A stretch of 64,000 nucleotides of DNA from Hoyosella subflava DQS3-9A1 (GTDB taxonomy: Bacteria; Actinomycetota; Actinomycetes; Mycobacteriales; Mycobacteriaceae): contig NC_015564.1 in NCBI RefSeq assembly GCF_000214175.1, positions 1,984,001 through 2,048,000 on the forward strand, given 5' to 3'. A model generated the notes under the pieces. The model saw only the letters and a list, made by a program, of their open reading frames with translations, was not told where the DNA came from and did no database searches. Below are positions 41,107 to 50,431 of the stretch, one piece after another; position 1 is the stretch's first letter, and each line of letters begins with the position of its first letter. The translations under genes and the position numbers were made by a program.

Positions 41107-41637
41107 GTGAGCAATAATCCGTATGCGTCATTGCCCGTCCTGCCGACTTTCGAGCTGACGTCGTCCGATGTGAAGGACGGTGAAAGACTGGCGAACCCTC
41201 AGGTTTCCGGCGTTTTCGGCGCAGGTGGAAGTGACGTCTCGCCGCAACTGAGCTGGTCAGGGTTCCCGCCGGAAACGAAAAGCTTCACGGTGTCGGTGCT
41301 CGATCCGGACGCGCCGACCGGGTCGGGTTTCTGGCACTGGGCGGTGGCCAATATTCCCGCCTCGGTGACGGAGTTGCCGGCCGGCGCAGGTCAGGAGGAC
41401 AATTCCGCACTTCCGGAAGGGGCGGTTCAGTTGCGGAACGACGCAGGCTTCCGCGGGTATGTGGGCGCCGCGCCGCCGGCGGGACATGGCACGCACCACT
41501 ACTACATCGCTGTGCATGCGGTCGCCACGGAGCGGATCGATCTTCCTGAAACTGCGACCCCCGGCTTCCTGGGCTTCAACCTCTTCTCGCAGGCCATCGC
41601 GCGTGCGGTGATCGTGGGTACCTACAGTCAGGAGTGA
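41107..41637 (+). CDS. YbhB/YbcL-type PEBP protein, Rv2140c-like
   Basis: This 176-residue cytoplasmic protein of the phosphatidylethanolamine-binding (Raf-kinase-inhibitor-like) family has the two signature segments: [22 protein letters not shown] and [17 protein letters not shown]. These residues form the anion-binding pocket. Function in bacteria is unclear. The start is GTG at 41107, with AAAGGGA nine bases upstream. It pairs with the M20 peptidase gene and ends at the strong hairpin at 41652. Confidence 0.93.
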   Translation: MSNNPYASLPVLPTFELTSSDVKDGERLANPQVSGVFGAGGSDVSPQLSWSGFPPETKSFTVSVLDPDAPTGSGFWHWAVANIPASVTELPAGAGQEDNSALPEGAVQLRNDAGFRGYVGAAPPAGHGTHHYYIAVHAVATERIDLPETATPGFLGFNLFSQAIARAVIVGTYSQE

Positions 41638-41651
41638 GCGACCAACGCCGA

Positions 41652-41696
41652 ATCGTGAAGCATCGACCCTCCAGGGGAGGGAAGATGCTTCACGAT
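41652..41696. terminator. Terminator between PEBP and pyrD
   Basis: ATCGTGAAGCATC (41652-41664) pairs perfectly over 13 bp with 41684-41696 around an 18-19 nt C/G-rich loop. It lies between convergent genes and overlaps the pyrD stop, so it may serve both, though T runs are poor. Confidence 0.75.
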
Positions 41697-42775
41697 CCAG
41701 CGAGTGGCGAGCGATGTTCAGCGCCCACAGCTTCTGCGAGCGACGAGTATCCCTGAGCGCGGAGGCGTTGCGCGATCCCTTTGTTGATACGCCGAGGCCA
41801 CAGGGGACCGCCGTAGATGTATCCCGTGTAGCCCTGGAGGAGAGTCGCGCCTGCTTCAATGCGTTGCCACGCCTGGTCTACAGTTTCGATTCCGCCCGCG
41901 GAAACCAGCGCGATCTTGCCGCCGACGCGGCGGTAGAGGCGCCGCAGAACTTCCAGCGACCGGTCCGCAACGGGCACGCCTGATAGCCCACCGGCGCCCA
42001 TTTCGGCCACCTCTTCGCCGGGGGTGTTCAGGCCGTTGCGCGCGATCGTCGTGTTGGTGGCGACGATGCCCGCCAGCCCCAGTTCGACAGCGAGGTCCGC
42101 GATGGCGTCAATGTCGTCGTCAGAGAGATCAGGTGCGATCTTCACCAGCACTGGGACAGTGACGGCAGCAGTGATTGCCGCAAGGAGGGGGCGAAGCGAC
42201 TCGACTGCTTGAAGGTCGCGGAGACCGGGCGTATTGGGCGAGCTGACGTTGACGACGAGAAAATCGGACAGCGGCCCCAGTAGTTGCGCACTCGCGATGT
42301 AGTCGTTCGCCGCTTCCTCCGGTGGCACGATCTTTGTTTTGCCGATGTTGGCGCCTACCGGAATCGATGTGCGCCGGGTGCGAAGCTTGTTCGCGGCGAA
42401 GCCCGCGCCGTGGTTGTTGAACCCCATCCTGTTGATCAGGGCGTGATCCGCGGGGAGCCGGTACAGCCGTGGGGACGGGTTCCCGGGCTGCGGATGTGCG
42501 GTGACGGTGCCGATTTCCGCGTAGCCGAATCCAAGCGGCCCCCATGCGTTGATCGCGGCTGCGTTTTTGTCGAACCCGGCTGCGAGGCCGAGAGGTGCGG
42601 GAAATGCGACACCGAACGTCGTCGTACGGAGAATCGGATCATGCTGGCTGAGCAGCTTGCCCGTCAGCCAGCGCAGTGGCGGGAGAAAGCCGATCGTTTT
42701 GATCATGCCGAAAGCGAACCGATGGATCGCCTCCGGTGGAAGGAGGAACATCACCCTCAGCAGAATGCGGTACAC
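41690..42775 (-). CDS. pyrD: Dihydroorotate dehydrogenase (quinone), class 2
   Basis: This 361-residue flavoprotein oxidises dihydroorotate to orotate in pyrimidine synthesis and passes electrons to quinone. The N-terminal helical extension (1-40) that binds the membrane marks class 2. FMN-site and catalytic segments include [30 protein letters not shown], in which Ser is the class 2 catalytic base, and LVSAGGI. The start is GTG at 42775. It follows the lipoprotein gene by about 20 bp on the same strand, matching Rv2139 and Rv2138. Confidence 0.96.
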   Translation of the reverse strand: MYRILLRVMFLLPPEAIHRFAFGMIKTIGFLPPLRWLTGKLLSQHDPILRTTTFGVAFPAPLGLAAGFDKNAAAINAWGPLGFGYAEIGTVTAHPQPGNPSPRLYRLPADHALINRMGFNNHGAGFAANKLRTRRTSIPVGANIGKTKIVPPEEAANDYIASAQLLGPLSDFLVVNVSSPNTPGLRDLQAVESLRPLLAAITAAVTVPVLVKIAPDLSDDDIDAIADLAVELGLAGIVATNTTIARNGLNTPGEEVAEMGAGGLSGVPVADRSLEVLRRLYRRVGGKIALVSAGGIETVDQAWQRIEAGATLLQGYTGYIYGGPLWPRRINKGIAQRLRAQGYSSLAEAVGAEHRSPLAGS

Positions 42776-42795
42776 CTAGTTCTCCCTGATCATGC

Positions 42796-43830
42796 TTATT
42801 CGTCTGGGGTGGTCAGCGCGATGCGCTGCACACCGCCACCCGTCGCGGATGACACGTACACGTACCCGCCTGTGCTGTCTACCGCGACCGAGTCGGGTTG
42901 TTGCACGGTCGCGAACCGGGCTACTTCGACCGGAATCCCCGTGTCCAGAGCATAGGCGGCGACCTCGTTGAGTCCGGTTTGCGTAACCCAGACGCGGTCC
43001 CTCTGAGCATCGTAGGCAATACCGAACGGAGAATCAGGCACCGGATACCGTTGACGAAGCACGAGTCGGTCCAGGGTGTAGACGAGTAACTCACCATCAC
43101 GGGTGTTGGCCACGAAAACGCGATCTTCACCGTCGGTGACGGCGTTGCTGGCACCGTTGCCGGCACGAAGCGCGAAACCGAGTGTGTCGCGTTCGGGAAA
43201 CACCTCGATGATCATGCTCTGCCGCCGGTCGATCGCCGCCAGATTCTCACCGGAGGCAATCAGGACATCCGCCGAAACGAGGCCGGTGACCGGGCGTTCG
43301 CCGTCTTCTCCAGCGAAAACCTGGCCGCGAGCTGTTCCTGCCGCGATTGTCCCGTCAGGCCGGGAGACCGCTGCTGTCCAGTCTGCGGTGATTCCACTTG
43401 GGGATGCCAGCCGCACCTCGCCGTTCTCGAGGCTGACGACCGCGATATCGCTTCCTGCCGCCGTAATTGCGTTGCCGGAACCATCGAGAGTCAGGCTGGT
43501 CCCAGGACCAGGGAGGGGGACCCGAGTCGCTTCACTCATCGGGTCTTGGGTCGACCCCGGAAAATAAAGGAGCTCGTCATCCACGAGCACAACAATCGAA
43601 TTGGTGGCCTCGTCAAAGGCGGTCGCGGTCACCGACAGGTCAAGGGGAAGGACCTCTCCGTCGGGTTCAACCGACGTAACAGGAGACTCCGCGGCCGTAG
43701 CCGGGGGCACGACCTGTACGTCGGGCTGCTCATCTGACGAGCATCCCGTAAGCGCGAGCGCCAGGGCCGATGCGAAGGCGACGGAAACAGCCGCGAAGCG
43801 CCCAGGGTGCCGACGTCCCTTACAACGCAT
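42796..43830 (-). CDS. lppL: Beta-propeller lipoprotein, LppL-like
   Basis: This 344-residue exported lipoprotein has signal peptide MRCKGRRHPGRF followed by a hydrophobic stretch and lipobox LTGC. The rest is a repeating beta pattern with NHL/YVTN-like units (DSPFGIAYDAQRDRVWVTQT, PDSVAVDSTGGYVYVSS), consistent with a propeller on the outer membrane-facing surface. Both ATG 43830 and ATG 43848 are possible starts; the first gives a normal signal peptide and GGAG at nine bases. It corresponds to Rv2138. Function is unknown. Confidence 0.88.
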   Translation of the reverse strand: MRCKGRRHPGRFAAVSVAFASALALALTGCSSDEQPDVQVVPPATAAESPVTSVEPDGEVLPLDLSVTATAFDEATNSIVVLVDDELLYFPGSTQDPMSEATRVPLPGPGTSLTLDGSGNAITAAGSDIAVVSLENGEVRLASPSGITADWTAAVSRPDGTIAAGTARGQVFAGEDGERPVTGLVSADVLIASGENLAAIDRRQSMIIEVFPERDTLGFALRAGNGASNAVTDGEDRVFVANTRDGELLVYTLDRLVLRQRYPVPDSPFGIAYDAQRDRVWVTQTGLNEVAAYALDTGIPVEVARFATVQQPDSVAVDSTGGYVYVSSATGGGVQRIALTTPDE

Positions 43831-43870
43831 TGGTGACAACTCCGCCATTCCTCCCGATTCGCCCCAATAA

Positions 43871-44365
43871 ATGATTGGAGGTTGTATCGTTGAATACGCA
43901 ACTGTGAAGTACGCGCCCACGGCGGTCGCGCTGGCCTCCAGGCTTCGCTTTGTGCGCCGTCCGAAGATCGAGGTGGTTACTTATGTGCACCCGGAGATCG
44001 CTATGACAGCTCACAATGCCCCTGTGTTCGTCATCGATGACCTTTCCATCGGTCCGTATGCGCACGGCTTCGGCCAGACACGAGATGGCCGGACTTTCGC
44101 ATTTCAGGTGCGCGATAGCACCCTCCACCGCAGAACACTTCACGTCGAGGTGTACCGGGCGGATCTCGAGACCACCGTACCTGACACCTCTGACATTGAA
44201 GCATTCGTGGATCGTTCGGTGGTCGATGTCGACCTGTGCGACGAACGCAGCATTTCCGCGGCAGTGCGTGACGCCGTTGCTGAGGCTGAATCCATAGCGG
44301 CTCATGCCAGCGAAGGCAACACCGTTCGCGCGTTGTTGAGTCGCATCACCTCAGCGATCAGTTAG
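43871..44365 (+). CDS. Conserved hypothetical protein, Rv2137c-like
   Basis: This protein of up to 164 residues has a clear conserved centre LRFVRRPKIEVVTYVHPEI and APVFVIDDLSIGPYAHGFGQTRDG. It has no membrane helix or known motif. The start is uncertain: ATG 43871, GTG 43904, or ATG 44003 (which has CCGGAG at good distance but would cut the conserved strand). It lies divergent from lppL and between lppL and uppP, as Rv2137c does. It overlaps the convergent heme oxygenase gene by 8 bp. Confidence 0.72.
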   Translation: MIGGCIVEYATVKYAPTAVALASRLRFVRRPKIEVVTYVHPEIAMTAHNAPVFVIDDLSIGPYAHGFGQTRDGRTFAFQVRDSTLHRRTLHVEVYRADLETTVPDTSDIEAFVDRSVVDVDLCDERSISAAVRDAVAEAESIAAHASEGNTVRALLSRITSAIS

Positions 44366-45002
44366 CTGAACCAGTCAGAAACATAGCTTCAAGATCAGCA
44401 AATATCGCCGCATTGAGAGCGAACGAGCTGATCGCTTCCGCAATGAGGGCGTCGCGGTCGGCGGGGGTCAAGGGAGCGTCGTCGAGGCTGCGGCGGTAGG
44501 CGTCTTTGAACGGCTTGACCTTGGGAATGGCATCGAATCGATAGAAACGCACCCCGTCATGGGTGAAGCCATATGCGCGCTCAAGTGCGCGACGGATGAT
44601 CTGGCCACCGGACAGGTCGCCCATATACCGGATGTAGTGATGTGCGATGAAGGCGGCGTTCGACTCATAAGCCACATCCCGGATGCGGTGGGTGTAGTCC
44701 AGCGTCGCGGGTACCGGGTCGATCTGGTCTAGCCAGGCCGGCCCACTGAGAAACCGCAGGTCCTTTTCCAGTTCGGGCACGCGCAGGAGCGCCTCGTCGA
44801 GAAACGGGCGCACGACAGGATTGTCGCGGTGTGCTGATTCAGCGTCTTCGAGGCTTTGGTACACGAGATAAAGCTGCCCCAGAAGCTGTGTGTAGGCGTC
44901 GAGCGGCAGGTCCCCGCGGACGAGCGCGTCAACGAACGGTGACTCCTCGGCAGCGCGGTGCGCTGCGCTCGTTTCAGATTTGAGCCGGGTGTGAAATGCC
45001 AT
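44358..45002 (-). CDS. hmuO: Heme oxygenase (biliverdin-producing)
   Basis: This 214-residue cytoplasmic enzyme opens the heme ring to release iron, CO and biliverdin. The proximal heme ligand is His15 (SAAHRAAEE), and the distal-helix motif GDLSGGQ (around 128-134) is intact. The start is ATG at 45002, preceded by GGGGGCGAG. An IdeR/DtxR-like box lies 38 bp upstream, indicating induction under iron limitation. It is divergent from a membrane-anchored surface protein, which may share that box. Confidence 0.95.
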   Translation of the reverse strand: MAFHTRLKSETSAAHRAAEESPFVDALVRGDLPLDAYTQLLGQLYLVYQSLEDAESAHRDNPVVRPFLDEALLRVPELEKDLRFLSGPAWLDQIDPVPATLDYTHRIRDVAYESNAAFIAHHYIRYMGDLSGGQIIRRALERAYGFTHDGVRFYRFDAIPKVKPFKDAYRRSLDDAPLTPADRDALIAEAISSFALNAAIFADLEAMFLTGSAN

Positions 45003-45039
45003 CTCGCCCCCACAATGTTCTCGCGCTAAACCAATCTGC

Positions 45040-45058
45040 GTAGGCTAGCCTGCCTTTG
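45040..45058. promoter_or_regulatory. IdeR/DtxR-type iron box
   Basis: The 19 bp containing TAGGCTAGCCT match the IdeR/DtxR consensus TTAGGTTAGCCTAACCTAA at 12 positions, including a contiguous palindromic core AGGCTAGCCT. The box lies 38 bp upstream of hmuO and 36 bp upstream of the divergent gene at 45094, so one bound dimer pair could control both. Repression with Fe(II) is the expected mode. Confidence 0.75.
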
Positions 45059-45093
45059 ACCATATCTGCTGAGGACGAGAATCAGGGGGTTCC

Positions 45094-45756
45094 ATGACGG
45101 CGTGGGCCCACAGCGTCCGTGCTGTATCCGCCGCTGTCTGTACCGTAGGCACACTTGTCGCTGCCGCGGGAGCTGCGTCAGCGGCACCACGTGTCGACGT
45201 GTCGCCGGGCACGGCGCTCCGCAGTGGCGACGTCGTCACTGTGGCAGGCAGCGGATTCGACCCGGACGCGGGTTACTACGTGTCCACCTGTATCGCTGGA
45301 TCGGCGGGACCCGCAGGACCTCGATGTGTGGGTGGCTCGCCGCAGCAGGGCACCTTCATGTGGGTCACGAACAATCCGGAAGCGCCCGGGACAGCGATTC
45401 CCCTCAGCGATGCCGGAACCTTTGAGACCGACCTCACTGTGGAAACGACCGGCAACGGCGTGGACTGCAGGGAAGACGAGTGTGCCGTCACCGTCTACTA
45501 CGACTATGTGAATGGCTTCGGTACCGTGTTCGAAAGTCCCCTCGAATTCACCGCGGCTGGCGCCCCAACTACCGCGAAACCGCCAGGGACGACAGTTCGC
45601 GAACCGCTAGGAGTAAACGGAGGCGGTACGGGTAGATCCGCGACTGAGGCCGCTGACGACAGCTCTCCGCTCGCGTGGACAGCGCTTGCTGCGGCTTCGA
45701 TCTTGATAGTTGCCGGTGGTATCGCGATTCTCACGCGCCGTCGTGCGCGGGGTTAG
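45094..45756 (+). CDS. Membrane-anchored neocarzinostatin-like surface protein
   Basis: This 220-residue exported protein has a signal peptide (1-30, ASA-AP cleavage), an immunoglobulin-like neocarzinostatin-type domain (around 33-153), a Gly/Thr/Pro-rich spacer, one C-terminal membrane helix (around 193-213) and a basic RRRARG tail. The motif VDVSPGTALRSGDVVTVAGSGF is typical of this fold. Two probable disulfides are Cys66-Cys78 and Cys125-Cys130. The ligand is unknown. Because it is divergent from heme oxygenase across an iron box, a role in heme or iron capture at the cell surface is a testable inference. Confidence 0.8.
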   Translation: MTAWAHSVRAVSAAVCTVGTLVAAAGAASAAPRVDVSPGTALRSGDVVTVAGSGFDPDAGYYVSTCIAGSAGPAGPRCVGGSPQQGTFMWVTNNPEAPGTAIPLSDAGTFETDLTVETTGNGVDCREDECAVTVYYDYVNGFGTVFESPLEFTAAGAPTTAKPPGTTVREPLGVNGGGTGRSATEAADDSSPLAWTALAAASILIVAGGIAILTRRRARG

Positions 45757-45780
45757 GCCGCCGGAGACTGGCTCTGTGCG

Positions 45781-45891
45781 ATGCTGCGCACAGTTGAGGA
45801 ACACCTCGGCGCTCTCGCCCGCGCCGTCGCTCGCAGGAAGGTACGGTACTACCTCATGGAGCTCGGCCTGACATTCGGAGTCGCGCGGTGA
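45781..45891 (+). CDS. Possible 36-residue peptide upstream of uppP
   Basis: A short ORF starts at ATG 45781 and ends with a TGA that overlaps the uppP GTG as GTGA. The product ([20 protein letters not shown], then [16 protein letters not shown]) would be a basic amphipathic helix. The ribosome site is weak (GGAG about 14 bases upstream). It could be a leader peptide or a coupling ORF for uppP, or a chance reading frame. Confidence 0.3.
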   Translation: MLRTVEEHLGALARAVARRKVRYYLMELGLTFGVAR

Positions 45892-46766
45892 CGTTCGCAC
45901 TTGCCCAGGGCGGCGATGCAGCTATCGAGCATATGACGTGGCTTCAGGTGATTGTGTTGGCGATCATCCAGGGCCTTACTGAATTTCTGCCTATTTCGTC
46001 TTCTGGGCATCTTCGGCTAGCGGATGAGCTGCTCTTTGGCGCAGATGCGGGTGCTTCGTTCACCGCCGTCAGCCAGATCGGTACTGAAGCAGCGGTAATT
46101 GTGTTCTTCGCGAGGGACATCTACAACATCGTGGTTGCCTGGTTCCGCGGCCTCTTCAATCGCGCTGAGCGTGATGTTTTCGAGTACAAGCTCGGCTGGT
46201 ACGTCATCATAGCGTCGCTGCCGATTGGCGTGCTGGGCTTCATCTTCCGCGACGAAGTCCGGACTGGCGCGCGCAACCTGTGGATCATTTCATCGATGTT
46301 CATCTTTGCTGGGCTCCTGCTCGCTGCGGCGGAGTACTGGGGCCGCAAAAAACGACATATGACCGAGTTGCGCATGCGGGATGCCGTGGTTATGGGTGTG
46401 GCCCAGGCTGGCGCGCTGGTCCCCGGCGTGTCCCGTTCCGGAGGCACGATCACCGCTGGCCTCGCGATGGGGCTATCCCGCTACGCCGCCGCACGGTTCT
46501 CCTTTCTGCTCGCGATCCCCGCAGTGGTCGCCTCGGGAGTGTTCAGCCTGCCGGATGCCTTCAATCCCGCTGGGGACGGATTAGCGGCAAGCGGCATGCA
46601 GCTCGTGGTGACGACAGTCATCACCTTCATTGTTGGCTACGCATGTATCGCGTGGTTCCTGAAGTTCGTTCAGCACTATTCGATGTACTGGTTCGTTGGC
46701 TATCGCGTCGTTGTGGGTCTGCTCATCATGGGTTTGCTCGCTGGCGGCGTTATCAGCGCGACCTGA
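45888..46766 (+). CDS. uppP: Undecaprenyl-diphosphatase UppP (BacA)
   Basis: This 292-residue polytopic membrane enzyme removes a phosphate from undecaprenyl (or decaprenyl) diphosphate to recycle the lipid carrier for peptidoglycan and arabinogalactan; loss or excess changes bacitracin sensitivity. Both active-site motifs are present: [12 protein letters not shown] and PGVSRSGGT. The start is GTG at 45888 with GGAG seven bases upstream; ATG at 45933 would match the shorter mycobacterial form (Rv2136c). It precedes the phosphatase gene by 18 bp in a long plus-strand run. Confidence 0.95.
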   Translation: MTFALAQGGDAAIEHMTWLQVIVLAIIQGLTEFLPISSSGHLRLADELLFGADAGASFTAVSQIGTEAAVIVFFARDIYNIVVAWFRGLFNRAERDVFEYKLGWYVIIASLPIGVLGFIFRDEVRTGARNLWIISSMFIFAGLLLAAAEYWGRKKRHMTELRMRDAVVMGVAQAGALVPGVSRSGGTITAGLAMGLSRYAAARFSFLLAIPAVVASGVFSLPDAFNPAGDGLAASGMQLVVTTVITFIVGYACIAWFLKFVQHYSMYWFVGYRVVVGLLIMGLLAGGVISAT

Positions 46767-46784
46767 CGGCTACCCTGGGGCCTT

Positions 46785-47468
46785 ATGACGGTGTTGTTGG
46801 TGCGCCATGGCCGCTCCCATGCGAATACGTCGGGCCTCCTTGCAGGCCGGACGGCGGGGGTGAGCCTAGACGAGCGTGGTCAGGAGCAGGCGCTGTCCCT
46901 TGCTGGGCGCCTGGCCAGCCTTCCGATTCGCGGTATCGTGTGCTCGCCACTACTTCGCTGTCAGCAAACTGTCGACCCGCTGGCACAGAAACTCGGCCTC
47001 GAGCCGCTTCCTGATACTCGGCTGCTCGAGGTGGACTATGGGGACTGGACGGGCAAGCCGCTATCGGAGCTTGTGAAAGAACCGTTATGGGCGGTGGTGC
47101 AGCAGCATCCATCTGCGGTTGTTTTTCCTGGCGGTGAGTCTTTAGCGCAGGTGCAGTCGCGTGCGGTGGCGGCGATTCGCGAGCATGACAAGCGGTTGGC
47201 GGCCGACGGTGGCGATGGACTCTGGGTGGTGTGCACACACGGAGACGTGATCAAGTCCATTGTCGCCGACGCGCTTGGGCTGCACCTCGACGGTTTTCAG
47301 CGCATCATCGTCGAGCCCGCGTCCATCAGCGTCGTGCGCTACACCGAGACGAGGCCCTTCCTGCATCATCTCAATGACACGGGCGCGGACTTCGCGCACC
47401 TGAAGCCGCGCGAGTCTGGCAATGAGGGAACGTCTGATGCGGTCGTGGGCGGTGATGTGCCCCGGTGA
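46785..47468 (+). CDS. Histidine phosphatase family protein, Rv2135c-like
   Basis: This 227-residue member of the phosphoglycerate-mutase-like phosphatase superfamily has the catalytic RHG at residues 7-9 (LLVRHGRSHAN), a second Arg in SPLLRCQQT, and the second His in VVCTHGDV. The acid residue is in LLEVDYGDWTG. The C-terminal 30 residues are a variable tail. The substrate is unknown; relatives in actinobacteria are annotated as MSMEG_4193-type. It follows uppP by 18 bp and probably belongs to the same operon. Confidence 0.9.
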   Translation: MTVLLVRHGRSHANTSGLLAGRTAGVSLDERGQEQALSLAGRLASLPIRGIVCSPLLRCQQTVDPLAQKLGLEPLPDTRLLEVDYGDWTGKPLSELVKEPLWAVVQQHPSAVVFPGGESLAQVQSRAVAAIREHDKRLAADGGDGLWVVCTHGDVIKSIVADALGLHLDGFQRIIVEPASISVVRYTETRPFLHHLNDTGADFAHLKPRESGNEGTSDAVVGGDVPR

Positions 47469-47555
47469 ATGTGTGCGACTCATCCCGTGTCCGATAGGCC
47501 GAGCCGGTTAGCCGATTCTTCACCAGAACTCGGGCCAGTTAATGTGGGAGGTGCC

Positions 47556-48203
47556 ATGTCTCGCGTCATACACGTTTTCCGGACTCCCGACCGTTTTATC
47601 GCAGGAACAGTCGGTGAACCCGGCGAGCGCACTTTCTACCTGCAGGCTGTGCACGTAAAGCGGGTAATCAGCGTCATGCTGGAGAAGCAGCAAGTCAAGG
47701 TTCTTGCTGAGCGTATCGGTGCGATGCTGGACGAGGTCCAGCGGCGCTTCGGGGCGGCAATCCCGCCGCCGGAGACTGCTCTGACTGACGCAAGTCCGCT
47801 GGAGACACCGATCGAACCCGAGTTCAGAGTGGGAACAATGGGGCTGGGCTGGGACTCTGAAGCGAGCACAGTCGTCGTGGAATTGCTCGCATTTACGGAG
47901 GGCGAGATAGACGAATCCGTCGTCCTGGGTGACAGCGAGGAGGGGCCGGACGCCGTTCGGGTTTTTCTTTCCCCTGCGCAAGCCAGACAGTTCGTGGCCC
48001 GGGCTGAACGCGTTGTTTCAGCCGGACGGCCTCTGTGTCCACTGTGTGCCTCCCCGCTCGATCCCGAGGGGCATCTGTGTATCCGGCTGAACGGCTACCG
48101 GAGAGGGGCGGAGATCGATCCGTCTGACATCGACATCGACGTCCTCGATGACCCGGACAACCCCAGTGACGACCCTGATGATCTCGACGATCCCGACTCG
48201 TAG
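47556..48203 (+). CDS. DUF3090 protein with C-terminal zinc knuckle
   Basis: This 215-residue actinobacterial protein of unknown function corresponds to Rv2134c. The conserved N-terminus is SRVIHVFRTPDRFIAGTVGE, followed by RTFYLQAV and TMGLGWD. The C-terminal CPLCASPLDPEGHLC is a likely zinc site. A final stretch rich in Asp and Pro (DPSDIDIDVLDDPDN onward) is unusual and highly acidic. I chose ATG at 47556, with GGGAGG four bases upstream. The next gene encodes a PI-kinase-like protein, the regular partner of DUF3090. Confidence 0.9.
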   Translation: MSRVIHVFRTPDRFIAGTVGEPGERTFYLQAVHVKRVISVMLEKQQVKVLAERIGAMLDEVQRRFGAAIPPPETALTDASPLETPIEPEFRVGTMGLGWDSEASTVVVELLAFTEGEIDESVVLGDSEEGPDAVRVFLSPAQARQFVARAERVVSAGRPLCPLCASPLDPEGHLCIRLNGYRRGAEIDPSDIDIDVLDDPDNPSDDPDDLDDPDS

Positions 48204-48212
48204 ACCGACGCC

Positions 48213-49046
48213 GTGACAGGCCCCTTGAATAGCCCTCCCGAACGGGTGGCGGTGGACGAGGTGCTTCGTGACGGCGAATTGACAGTCCTCGGGCAGCTGC
48301 GTGCCGCGAGCAACGCAAGCTTTCTCTGTGACGCCTCCAAGGATGCCACCGTCGTCCGGTGCATCTATAAGCCGATCCGAGGCGAGCGCCCGCTCTGGGA
48401 CTTTCCTGACGGGACTCTGGCAGCGCGTGAACTGGCTGCATTCCGGATCTCCAGCGAACTGGGGTGGGGAATCGTACCGACCACACTGGTCCGGGAGGGC
48501 CCCTTCGGGCTGGGGGCGGTCCAAGAATGGATTACCGAACTCGACGAGGACGCGGTGGGCCAGGCGCTCCTCGGACTCTTCCCCGTTGACGCACTCCCGT
48601 CGGGCTGGCTGCCGGTGCTTCGTGCTGTGACCAGTGATGACGAGGAAGTCGTGCTCGCGCACGCAGACGATGCCCGGCTGGCCCGGATTGCTGTCTTCGA
48701 CCTCGTTGTGAACAACGCGGACCGGAAAGGGGGTCACGTTCTCGCAGATTCTGACGGCGCGGTCTATGGAATCGACCATGGTATTTGTCTGCACCGCGAG
48801 GATAAGTTGCGAACGGTACTGTGGGGCTGGGCTGGCCGGGCGATCAGCGACGATCATCTTGCGGACTTGCAGCGCCTCGGTAAGGCCATCGCGGGCGTGT
48901 TTGGTGATGAGTTACGGACATTGATCACCGATGAGGAAGTGACCGCGACGGTGAGGCGGATCCGGCGCATACTGGACGGACCGTACTTTCCGCGTCCAGT
49001 ATCAGGACTTGGTCCGGTTAGCCCCATTCCCTGGCCACCGTTCTGA
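48213..49046 (+). CDS. PI3/PI4-kinase-like (SCO1664 family) protein
   Basis: This 277-residue protein has an atypical kinase-like fold. A probable phosphate loop/Lys region is CIYKPIRGERPLWDFPDG, and the catalytic and metal-binding segments are VFDLVVNNADRKGGHV and GIDHGICL. It resembles HipA and phosphatidylinositol kinase-like proteins. It corresponds to Rv2133c and always travels with DUF3090, so the two probably form a functional pair; the substrate is unknown. The start is GTG at 48213, ten bases after the DUF3090 stop, with a weak ribosome site. Confidence 0.88.
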   Translation: MTGPLNSPPERVAVDEVLRDGELTVLGQLRAASNASFLCDASKDATVVRCIYKPIRGERPLWDFPDGTLAARELAAFRISSELGWGIVPTTLVREGPFGLGAVQEWITELDEDAVGQALLGLFPVDALPSGWLPVLRAVTSDDEEVVLAHADDARLARIAVFDLVVNNADRKGGHVLADSDGAVYGIDHGICLHREDKLRTVLWGWAGRAISDDHLADLQRLGKAIAGVFGDELRTLITDEEVTATVRRIRRILDGPYFPRPVSGLGPVSPIPWPPF

Positions 49047-49064
49047 ACACATACAGTGGTTGCC

Positions 49065-50327
49065 ATGCTCTCCTGGTCTGCACCTGAACTTCCGAGCGTC
49101 GGCGATCTGCCTGGAGGATTGCGCGAGTCCGGTCCCGTATTGCGTCTGTACGACACAGCAGACCGCGCGATACGCCCAGTGAATCCCGGGCAGACCGCCA
49201 CGATGTATGTCTGTGGCATCACCCCGTACGACGCGACACACCTTGGTCACGCTGCCACCTATTTGACCTTCGACGTCATCAACAGAATCCTGCGTGCGCA
49301 GGGGCACGACGTTCACTACGTTCAGAACGTCACCGACGTGGACGACCCACTTTTCGAGCGCGCGAACCGCGACGGCGAGGATTGGGTTGTGCTCGGTATG
49401 CGCGAGACGGCACTGTTCCGCGAGGACATGGAAGCATTGCGCGTGCTGCCGCCGCGTGACTATATCGGTGCGGTGGAGTCAATGGGTGAGGTCATCGAGA
49501 TGGTGGAGAAGCTCATGGCATCTGGCGCCGCATACGTCGTTGACGACCCAGATTTCCCGGACGTGTACTTCCCGATCGACGCGACGGTTCAGTTCGGCTA
49601 TGAGTCCGGGTATGACGATGTCACGATGCGGAAGTTCTTCGCGGAACGCGGGGGCGACCCGGACCGTCCCGGGAAGCGGCACCCCCTCGACGCGCTGATC
49701 TGGAGAGCAGCCCGTGAGGGCGAGCCGAGCTGGGAATCTCCGTTCGGCGCGGGGCGGCCCGGCTGGCATATCGAGTGTTCGGCAATCGCGCTCAACCGAA
49801 TCGGTACAGGGTTCGACATCCAGGGTGGCGGGAGTGACTTGATCTTCCCGCACCATGAGTTTTCAGCAGCACACGCGGAAGCCGCGACAGGTTCGGAGCG
49901 GATGGCCCGGCATTACATTCACACCGGAATGATCGGACTCGACGGTGCGAAGATGTCGAAGAGCCGCGGCAATCTTGTTTTCGTATCGAAACTGCGCGGC
50001 GAAGGTGTGAATCCTGCGGCGATCCGACTCGCGCTACTCGACGGGCACTATCGTGCTGACCGGTCCTGGACAGCGGAACTGCTGCATCAGGCAGAGCGGC
50101 GTCTCGCACTGTGGCGCGCAGCGGCGGCGAGGCCGTCGGGGCCGCCCGCTGACGATGTTCTAGCCCGAGTTCGACAGCACCTTGCCGATGACCTTGACAC
50201 GCCTAAAGCGATTGCTGCACTTGATTTCTGGGCAGACGAAGCGGTTGCGAGAGGTGGATCCTCGCGATCGGCACCACGGGATGTGGCGCTCATCACGGAT
50301 GCGCTTCTGGGAATCTCGCTTCAATAG
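49065..50327 (+). CDS. mshC: Mycothiol ligase MshC
   Basis: This 420-residue enzyme joins cysteine to GlcN-inositol with ATP in mycothiol synthesis. It derives from cysteinyl-tRNA synthetase: zinc-site Cys in [14 protein letters not shown]-like HLGHA, a GWHIECSA segment, and the KMSKS loop are all present. The C-terminal anticodon-binding domain is short, as expected of MshC compared with CysS. I chose ATG at 49065, which gives the typical start ([10 protein letters not shown]); GTG at 49056 is possible. It is equivalent to Rv2130c; cysQ (Rv2131c) is missing from this position. Confidence 0.95.
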   Translation: MLSWSAPELPSVGDLPGGLRESGPVLRLYDTADRAIRPVNPGQTATMYVCGITPYDATHLGHAATYLTFDVINRILRAQGHDVHYVQNVTDVDDPLFERANRDGEDWVVLGMRETALFREDMEALRVLPPRDYIGAVESMGEVIEMVEKLMASGAAYVVDDPDFPDVYFPIDATVQFGYESGYDDVTMRKFFAERGGDPDRPGKRHPLDALIWRAAREGEPSWESPFGAGRPGWHIECSAIALNRIGTGFDIQGGGSDLIFPHHEFSAAHAEAATGSERMARHYIHTGMIGLDGAKMSKSRGNLVFVSKLRGEGVNPAAIRLALLDGHYRADRSWTAELLHQAERRLALWRAAAARPSGPPADDVLARVRQHLADDLDTPKAIAALDFWADEAVARGGSSRSAPRDVALITDALLGISLQ

Positions 50328-50431
50328 GAAACGTTGACGGGTCAACTGCCGATACACCCATAGAAGCAACATCTGCTGAGTTAGCTGGCGGGTGTGGGGA
50401 GCGAACTACATGTGCGTGGGAGTTGATCCGG

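Noticed and set aside
50333-50346. GTTGAC-GG-GTCAAC palindrome after mshC
   Set aside because: A two-base centre is too tight for a terminator hairpin and no regulator is known for it here; it may be chance.
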